A DNA stretch of 64,000 nt from positions 124,001 through 188,000 of the forward strand of contig CAMNTH010000003.1 in assembly GCA_946557785.1 (NCBI GenBank), given 5' to 3'. The notes under the pieces are model-generated. The model was given only the letters and a program-made list of their open reading frames with translations, was not told where the DNA came from and did no database searches. Made by a program: the position numbers and the translations under genes. Of this stretch, positions 63,363 to 64,000 are shown in pieces. Positions within the stretch are counted from its first letter, which is position 1, and the number at the start of each line of letters is the position of its first letter. The DNA comes from an uncultured Blautia sp. Its GTDB lineage: Bacteria; Bacillota; Clostridia; Lachnospirales; Lachnospiraceae.

Positions 63363-63952
63363 TTATTCACGCACAAAATTAGCTCCCATATATCGATTCT
63401 TTATCGCATACTTTTTAGGGGTAATACCAAATTCCCCCTTAAATGCCCTGATAAAATTTGAGTAATCTGTAAATCCGCATTCATAGCAGACATTGGTTAC
63501 AGATACCCCATCTCTAAGCATTTGTTTTGCTGTCAGCATACGCTTATAATGAATGAATTGATGAAGAGCAAAGCTTGTACTTTTTTTAAATTCTCTTGCC
63601 AGATGATACTTACTGAGATATACATGATCGGCCAGGGTATCTAATGATAAATCGCTTTTTAAATGGGTATTGATGTAATAAATCAGATTTTCAATAGCCG
63701 GATTATAGCTAACGTCTTCCATAAGCTTTTGGGGATCCTGGTTAAAATATGCCTAATTTAGATAGACCAATAGTTCCGTCAAATAGGATTCTTTTAAGGT
63801 TCTTATTAGGTTCTTATTAGGTTCTTATTTTCCTGTTTATGCTTATTGTTAAAACAATGAAGCAAATTTATATTTTCTCTGCTTTTCCCTGCAATAAACT
63901 CCGGTCGTATAAAAAGTACAATTCGCTCATACACTTTTTCTGATAAAATAAG
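63363..63952 (-). pseudogene. AraC-family regulator, N-terminal half disrupted
   Basis: The C-terminal AraC domain is intact (ATG 63722: IENLIYYINTHLKSDLSLDTLADHVYLSKYHLAREF with CYECGFTDYSNFIRAFKGEFGITPKKY). Upstream, the same frame reads ESYLTELLVYLN-TAG-AYFNQDPQKL with TAG at 63753-63755, and earlier a different frame carries VYERIVLFIRPEFIAGKSRENINLLHCF, typical of the cupin-to-linker part. An 11-bp triplicated repeat at 63797-63829 sits at the change of frame: removal of one unit would join the two frames. A further stop lies at 63953. The remaining 119-codon frame could still be expressed as a DNA-binding domain alone. Confidence 0.75.
63797..63829 (+). repeat. 11-bp tandem repeat, three copies, in the AraC pseudogene
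   Basis: AGGTTCTTATT three times in a row, perfect. The unit length is not a multiple of three, so copy number changes the reading frame of the regulator on the minus strand; two copies would restore continuity across the site. Downstream of it to 64000 no complete gene is seen. Confidence 0.85.
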
Positions 63953-64000
63953 TCAATCTCTAAAGAGTGTATATTTTATATTATCAAAAAGCAATGCTTA

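Noticed and set aside
63797..63829. CRISPR or operator array
   Set aside because: Three adjacent 11-bp units without spacers; a simple slippage repeat.

Overview
The window looks like a carbohydrate-foraging region of a Gram-positive, low-to-mid GC Clostridia chromosome, most likely a gut Lachnospiraceae (Blautia/Mediterraneibacter-like; the genus is a guess). The reasons are strong AGGAGG-type ribosome binding sites, YesM/YesN-type two-component systems, LacI/GntR/AraC regulators, DUF4474 and agr-like LytTR/GHKL genes, and intracellular glycosidases fed by ABC importers. No rRNA, tRNA, CRISPR array, IS element or prophage gene was recognised.

Layout, left to right. (1) 1-6997: a rhamnose/AI-2-like ABC importer (ATPase and two permeases, the second cut by the window edge) divergent from a YesN/YesM pair, with an ABC-ATPase remnant between them. 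(2) 7013-10463: an ECF sigma/anti-sigma pair whose sigma gene has an in-frame amber stop, then a metallophosphoesterase and a DUF4474 protein. (3) 10731-13435: rhaA and rhaB. (4) 13667-16649: a GntR regulator, a BKACE (DUF849) enzyme and a sedoheptulokinase-like FGGY kinase. (5) 16894-30649: DUF1537 kinase, Asp/Glu-racemase-like protein and GH127 in one operon; an RbsABC-type importer; and a sensor operon in which response regulator and kinase are joined by a membrane-anchored sugar-binding protein. (6) 30883-37436: a LacI-controlled operon of class II aldolase, LacI, FGGY kinase, GatD-like dehydrogenase, PfkB kinase and aldo/keto reductase, which reads as a non-PTS polyol/tagatose route. (7) 37634-49529: FucU, GH110, an LplABC-type importer, and a coupled operon of response regulator, kinase, DUF4091/GH123-like protein and GH29 fucosidase. 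(8) 49698-54009: an SH3 surface protein, fucI and a divergent AraC regulator. (9) 54023-58892: an ABC exporter divergent from a LytTR/GHKL system. (10) 58948-63952: five consecutive broken genes (Gfo/Idh oxidoreductase, enolase-superfamily enzyme, nitrilase, solute-binding protein, AraC regulator), a decaying catabolic cluster.

How the parts may work together (inference). GH110 (alpha-1,3-galactosidase), GH29 (alpha-fucosidase) and the GH123-like protein lack signal peptides and sit with an oligosaccharide importer, so the cell probably imports short host-type glycans (blood-group B-like) and cuts them in the cytoplasm. Galactose could enter the reductase/polyol-kinase/GatD/PfkB/aldolase operon and fucose the FucU/FucI route. 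The fucose and rhamnose pathways are incomplete in this window: no aldolase for either and no clear fuculokinase. The most interesting candidates are the non-PTS polyol/tagatose operon with its clear LacI operator, the three-component sugar sensor, the uncharacterised DUF1537/racemase/GH127/BKACE set, and the five-gene decaying cluster.
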